Shown here piece by piece: positions 12,467-16,642 of a stretch of DNA of 16,642 nt. Source of the stretch: JALYYC01 sp039922495 (lineage in GTDB: Bacteria; Chloroflexota; Dormibacteria; CF-121). The notes under the pieces are model-generated. The model made no database searches. It saw only the letters and a program-made list of their open reading frames with translations, and was not told the origin of the DNA. The stretch lies in assembly GCA_039922495.1 (NCBI GenBank), contig JBDTEO010000016.1, positions 1 through 16,642 on the forward strand. Direction: 5' to 3'. The position numbers and the translations under genes are program-made. Each line of letters starts with the position of its first letter. Within the stretch, counting starts at the first letter, position 1.

Positions 12467-15400
12467 GTGCCTTTGAGGGCGTTTAGCCTGAGAGGACTAA
12501 CGCGTCCCGCTCGGGCGTTCATGATCGGCGTGGTCCTGTCGACCGTGGTCTACGGGATTCCGTTTGGGCCAATCACGTTTGCTCAGGCTGCCGACAACTA
12601 CTCCGCGGTCATCACGCAAGATTCCCCGACGGCCTACTGGCGCCTGGCCGAAACCACCGGAACGACCGCGTCGGACACGTCAGGGCACAGCAACACGCTC
12701 ACCTACCACGGAGCTGTAACCCTTGGGTTGCCCGGCGCCGTGGTCGGCGACGCAAACACCGCGGTGAACTTCGCTGGCGGCACCACCTACGCCAATCGGG
12801 CGACGGCCCCATTGAGCGCCACGGCGAACTGGTCGCTCGAGGCCTGGATCTATCCGACTGTCCTTCCGCAACTCGGTGCCGTCATCTACAACGGCATTGA
12901 CGACAGCACCCATGGTGGCTATGGCTTTGAGATCGCCAGCAGCACGGGTGCCTCCGGCTCCAACATCGTCGGTGTCCTCGGGTCGGCCGGTGTCGCGGAC
13001 TCCGGATACTTGATCCCGGCCGCCAATCGCTGGTACCACGTTGTGACGACGCGCGACGCCAGCACCATCCGCTTCTACGTCAACGGAGTCCAGACGGCGA
13101 CCGTCAGCTCGAAGGTGCCGGCGACCCCCGGCGCAGGCGCGTCGCTTGCCGGCGGAGTGACCGGCAGCGGCGCGCTTGTCGCCCCGTTCGCCGGGGTCGT
13201 CGATGAGGCAGCCATGTACGGGACGGCACTCAGCCAGGGGCGGATCGTGGCCCACTACCAGGAAGGCTCCGGCATGCAGACCGCCTTTGGGAAATGGGTG
13301 GCGCAAACCCCAACGACCGTCCCGCCCGCTCGATCGGACGCGGGCGTCACGTTCGACGCCGCGCGAAACAAGGTCGTCATGTTCGGTGGAAAGAACGCCT
13401 CTGGGACGGCGCTCGCCGAGACCTGGACCTATGACGGGACTAACTGGACGAAATTATCACCGGCGACCTCACCGACGGCCCGCTCGGGCGCGGCCCTTGT
13501 GTATGACGCCGCCACCTCGACGAGCGTGCTCTTCGGCGGTTACACCGGTAGCGCCTGGCTCAACGAAACCTGGAGCTGGAATGGCACGACGTGGACCAAG
13601 CTGTCGCCAGCCACCTCGCCGGGGGTTCGCGCATTCACAAGCGCCGCCTACCGGGCGGCTGACTCGACCGTCGTGGTCTTCGGTGGACAGAGCGCCAGGA
13701 CCACGTTCCTGAATGAGACGTGGATCTGGAACGGGACGACGTGGACGAAAAAATCGCCAACGACCTCGCCGTCGGTGCGGTACCTGGCGCCCGCAGCCTA
13801 CGACGCCGCGACTAGCAACGTGGTGCTCTTCGGTGGCAACAGCGGCAGCGCTGCCCTGGGTGACACATGGAGTTGGAATGGCACGACCTGGGCGCAGTCG
13901 ACCGCGGCGCCCGCGCCCTCGATTCGCCAGGCCGCGGCCCTGGCTTTTGATGTCGCGAGCAATTCGTTGACGCTGTTCGGCGGCAACAGCGGCACCACCT
14001 ATCTCGCTGATACCTGGGCCTGGGACGGAACTACGTGGAGCGCCCAGCTGCCGGCGACGTCCGCGCCGGCGAAGGCCGATGCCGCGGCGGTCTACCAAAA
14101 CACGGTCGGGTCCATCTTGCTCTACGGCGGGACGACCGCGGCGGCGCTGTCGGACACCTCGGCGTGGACCACGCCGCCATCGGCACCGGTCAGTGTGCAG
14201 GCCACCAGAGGAAACACGCAAGCCACCGTCACCTGGTCGGCGCCCGCATCGACGGGTGGCGGCGCCATCACGAGCTACACCGTCAGGCCTTACATCGGGA
14301 CTGCGGGCGGATCCGCAACCACGGTCACCGGCACGACCACGCCCATCCTTGGTCTGACCAACGGGACTGCCTACACCTTCCAGGTAATTGCTGCGAACAG
14401 CATCGGCAACGGCCCGGCGACTATGTCGAACTCGGTGACTCCGGCGACCACGCCCGGAGCTCCGACCAACGTCAGCGGGAGTCCCGGCAATACGCAAGCG
14501 GCTGTGACTTGGCTCGCTCCAGCAAACACGGGCGGTTCGCCGATCACCGGCTACAGCGTGACCTCGACGCCGGGCTCATTTATGGCGACGACTTCGGGCG
14601 CGACCACAGCCACTGTGATGGGTCTCACCAATGGAACCTCGTACACCTTCACGGTCACGGCAAGCAACGCCGTCGGCGCCGGGGCCGCCTCAGCACCCTC
14701 GGGCAGTATCACACCGGCAACATTTCCGGACCCGCCCACGAATGTCATCGCCACGCCCGGGAATGGGCAGGCCTCGGTGACCTGGTTGGCGCCGGCGAAC
14801 ACGGGCGGTTCGCCCATCACCGGTTACACCGTCACGTCGACGCCAGGCTCATTTATGGCAACGACAACCGGCGCCACCACAGCCACCGTGCTGGGGCTCA
14901 CCAATGGAACCCCGTACACCTTTACCGCCACGGCTGCGAACGCGATGGGCACCGGCTCCCCGAGTACGGCGTCCTCCGCCGTTACGCCGACCCCGCTGCC
15001 AGGCGCGCCGACGAACGTGAGTGCAACGCCTGGCGATCAAAAGGCCACCGTGTATTGGACGGCTCCGAACGCCAACGGCTCCCCAATCAGCAGCTATTCG
15101 ATTACGCCGTATGTCAACGGGGTGGCGCAGAGCGCGCTGGTCACAACGGCAACCGCTAGCCCGGGCACGGTTTTAGGGCTCACCAACGGTACCTCGTACA
15201 CCTTCGCGATCACCGCGACCAATGGCGTGGGGACGGGCCCACTGAGCGCGCAATCCGCCGCCGTCACTCCGGCCGGGACACCTGGCGCCCCCGCGACGGT
15301 GACGGCGACGGGGGGTGAGGCGAGCGCGACCGTGACCTGGAGCGCGTCCAGCAACAACGGCTCCGCGATTACCGGCTACACCATCACGCCGTATGTGGGC

Positions 15401-16642
15401 ACGACCGCCGGGACGCCGACAACCGTTGGAGGTTCAGCCACGAGCACAACGATCAGCGGGCTCACCAACGGGACGACCTATACGTTCCAGGTCTTTGCCA
15501 CGAACGGTGCTGGCAGCGGGGCGGTCGCCACATCGAATGCGATCACAGCCGGACTGGTTCCAGGCGCACCGACCAATGTCGTGGCGGCCGGCGCCGACCA
15601 GCAGGCGACCGTCACCTGGTCGGCCCCCGCGAGTAGCGGGAGTACCGCCGTCACCGGCTACACCATCACCCCGTACAACGGCACCACCGCCGGCACACCG
15701 ACGACCGCGCCGGCCTCGGCGACCAGCGCCACCGTCACAGGCCTGACGAATGGGACGACGTACACCTTCCAGATTTACGCGACCAACAGCATCGGCAACG
15801 GCCCGGTGGCGACGTCCAATGCCGCCACACCGGCGACCATCCCAGGACCACCGACGAACGTTACCGCCATCCTCGGCGATACGCAGGCAACGGTCAGCTG
15901 GCTGGCCCCCGCCGACACCGGCGGCTCCGCGATCACCAGCTACACGATCACTCCGTACGTCGGCAACACCGCCGGCGCGTCGGTTACGACGGCTGGACCG
16001 ACCACCAGCCTGGTGCTGACCGGGCTGACGAACGGCACGACCTATGTGATCGACGTCACGGCCAACAACAGCGTTGGCTCCGGACCGGCCGGCATCTCGA
16101 ATCCGGTGACTGCATCCGCGCTTCCTAGCGCACCGTCGTCAGTCACCGCCGTCCCGGGGAACCAGCAGGCCACGGTCGCCTGGACTGCCCCGCCGTCGAA
16201 CGGAACAGCCCTCCAGACCTACACCGTCACATCCCTCGTCGGCAATAGCGCGGTTTCGTCGACGACCGTGACGGCCGGTGTGACCACCGTTGTGATGACG
16301 GGTCTCACCAACGGCACTGCCTACACCTTTACCGTCACGGCAACGAACGCTGCCGGGCAAAGTCAGCCCGGAACATCCTCCGGCGTTACGCCAGCGACGG
16401 CGCCCGACGCGCCGGGCGGGGTCAGCGCGTCGAGCGGCAACGCCAGCGCGACGGTGACCTGGGCTGTTCCGAACGGCAACGGCTCCCCAGCTACGAGCTA
16501 CACCGTGACGCCCTACGCCGGGTCGACGGCCGGGACGCCCGTATCGACCATGACAGCTTCAACCACGATCACGGGCCTGACGAATGGGACGACGTACACG
16601 TTCCGGGTGACGGCCACCAATGCCGTTGGCACCAGCGGTGCC
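12467..16642 (+). CDS. Giant secreted LamG-kelch-FN3 surface protein (3' end beyond window)
   Basis: The frame is open from GTG 12467 to the window edge, 1392 codons with no stop. A basic N-terminus (RAFSLRGLTRPARAF) and hydrophobic core form a signal peptide ending FAQA, cleaved near residue 41. A LamG/concanavalin-like domain follows (about residues 43-270; AYWRLAETTGTTASDTSGHS, WSLEAWIYPT, NRWYHVVTTRDA, IRFYVNGVQ). Then come six kelch repeats with FGG or YGG motifs at residues 306, 356, 405, 455, 504 and 553, probably one six-bladed propeller. From residue 570 there are eight full FN3 domains and part of a ninth. It should be exported and may bind polysaccharide or other cells (inference). 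Starts at TTG 12473 or ATG 12521 are possible, but GTG keeps the charged N-region and has AGAGG four bases upstream. No sortase or anchor signal is seen; the C-terminus is outside. Confidence 0.9.
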   Translation, partial: MPLRAFSLRGLTRPARAFMIGVVLSTVVYGIPFGPITFAQAADNYSAVITQDSPTAYWRLAETTGTTASDTSGHSNTLTYHGAVTLGLPGAVVGDANTAVNFAGGTTYANRATAPLSATANWSLEAWIYPTVLPQLGAVIYNGIDDSTHGGYGFEIASSTGASGSNIVGVLGSAGVADSGYLIPAANRWYHVVTTRDASTIRFYVNGVQTATVSSKVPATPGAGASLAGGVTGSGALVAPFAGVVDEAAMYGTALSQGRIVAHYQEGSGMQTAFGKWVAQTPTTVPPARSDAGVTFDAARNKVVMFGGKNASGTALAETWTYDGTNWTKLSPATSPTARSGAALVYDAATSTSVLFGGYTGSAWLNETWSWNGTTWTKLSPATSPGVRAFTSAAYRAADSTVVVFGGQSARTTFLNETWIWNGTTWTKKSPTTSPSVRYLAPAAYDAATSNVVLFGGNSGSAALGDTWSWNGTTWAQSTAAPAPSIRQAAALAFDVASNSLTLFGGNSGTTYLADTWAWDGTTWSAQLPATSAPAKADAAAVYQNTVGSILLYGGTTAAALSDTSAWTTPPSAPVSVQATRGNTQATVTWSAPASTGGGAITSYTVRPYIGTAGGSATTVTGTTTPILGLTNGTAYTFQVIAANSIGNGPATMSNSVTPATTPGAPTNVSGSPGNTQAAVTWLAPANTGGSPITGYSVTSTPGSFMATTSGATTATVMGLTNGTSYTFTVTASNAVGAGAASAPSGSITPATFPDPPTNVIATPGNGQASVTWLAPANTGGSPITGYTVTSTPGSFMATTTGATTATVLGLTNGTPYTFTATAANAMGTGSPSTASSAVTPTPLPGAPTNVSATPGDQKATVYWTAPNANGSPISSYSITPYVNGVAQSALVTTATASPGTVLGLTNGTSYTFAITATNGVGTGPLSAQSAAVTPAGTPGAPATVTATGGEASATVTWSASSNNGSAITGYTITPYVGTTAGTPTTVGGSATSTTISGLTNGTTYTFQVFATNGAGSGAVATSNAITAGLVPGAPTNVVAAGADQQATVTWSAPASSGSTAVTGYTITPYNGTTAGTPTTAPASATSATVTGLTNGTTYTFQIYATNSIGNGPVATSNAATPATIPGPPTNVTAILGDTQATVSWLAPADTGGSAITSYTITPYVGNTAGASVTTAGPTTSLVLTGLTNGTTYVIDVTANNSVGSGPAGISNPVTASALPSAPSSVTAVPGNQQATVAWTAPPSNGTALQTYTVTSLVGNSAVSSTTVTAGVTTVVMTGLTNGTAYTFTVTATNAAGQSQPGTSSGVTPATAPDAPGGVSASSGNASATVTWAVPNGNGSPATSYTVTPYAGSTAGTPVSTMTASTTITGLTNGTTYTFRVTATNAVGTSGA
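13296..14173 (+). repeat. Six kelch-type repeats within the surface protein
   Basis: Six units of 49-50 residues each carry a hydrophobic strand ending in FGG (last one YGG), then a variable loop, then E/D-T-W-x-W-D/N-G-T-x-W and a Ser/Pro/Thr-rich turn. The FGG codons start at 13382, 13532, 13679, 13829, 13976 and 14123. The sixth unit is shortened after SDTSAW where the FN3 array begins. The even spacing points to a closed beta-propeller. Confidence 0.82.
14174..16642 (+). repeat. Tandem fibronectin type III array (8 complete + 1 partial)
   Basis: Units begin at 14174, 14450, 14723, 14996, 15278, 15557, 15839, 16121 and 16400, each 273-282 bases (91-94 residues). Every unit opens with a P-x-x-P-x-x-V strand, has a conserved Trp in T-V-T-W, a Y-x-V/I-T-P strand and a near-invariant G-L-T-N-G-T-x-Y-T-F block followed by A-x-N-x-x-G. 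Units 2 and 3 are the most alike and seem to be a recent copy. Confidence 0.88.

Noticed and set aside
13469..15159. Open frames on both strands inside the giant gene (minus 13469-14497, plus 14035-15159)
   Set aside because: They are low-complexity shadows produced by the kelch and FN3 repeats. The true frame has signal peptide, LamG, kelch and FN3 motifs throughout.

Overview
This is a high-GC bacterial window with short or overlapping intergenic gaps. Its families are typical of soil Chloroflexota, Dormibacterota-like or Actinomycetota lineages: a DUF4331 protein, a NicO transporter with a long secreted N-terminus, a TMEM175 channel, MEDS-domain sensors and a giant kelch/FN3 surface protein. 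I cannot fix the phylum from sequence alone.

Left part, minus strand (1-3730): a three-gene cluster read right to left. A secreted DUF4331 protein comes first, then a hairpin, then a TPR lipoprotein, then a NicO-type nickel/cobalt transporter that is cut by the window edge and joined to the TPR gene by an ATGA overlap. Upstream (3890-4296) is a decayed chimera: the 5' part of an ECF sigma factor gene joined out of frame to the 3' part of a MEDS-domain gene.

Middle (4349-8710): membrane proteins. A GT39/ArnT-like glycosyltransferase overlaps a TMEM175-like channel (both minus). The channel diverges from an MFS exporter with only 18 bases between start codons. The MFS gene overlaps a convergent EamA/DMT transporter by 4 bases.

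Signalling pair (8818-10211, plus): a short soluble histidine kinase whose Shine-Dalgarno lies in a hairpin arm, followed by an overlapping intact MEDS-domain gene. The only start codon that keeps the whole MEDS domain and sits behind a strong ribosome site is AUC. No response regulator is in view. A tRNA-Ser(GGA) follows 13 bases downstream.

Decayed segment (10319-12466): little is intact. It holds a tRNA-Lys(CTT) remnant on the minus strand, one hypothetical ORF with a possible late frameshift, a small ORF, a frameshifted gene remnant, repeats resembling insertion-sequence ends, and a candidate promoter. It looks like a worn mobile or island segment next to a tRNA.

Right part (12467-16642, open at the edge): one very large secreted protein, at least 1392 residues, with signal peptide, LamG-like domain, six kelch repeats and at least nine FN3 domains. 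The NicO gene and this giant gene are both open at the window edges.
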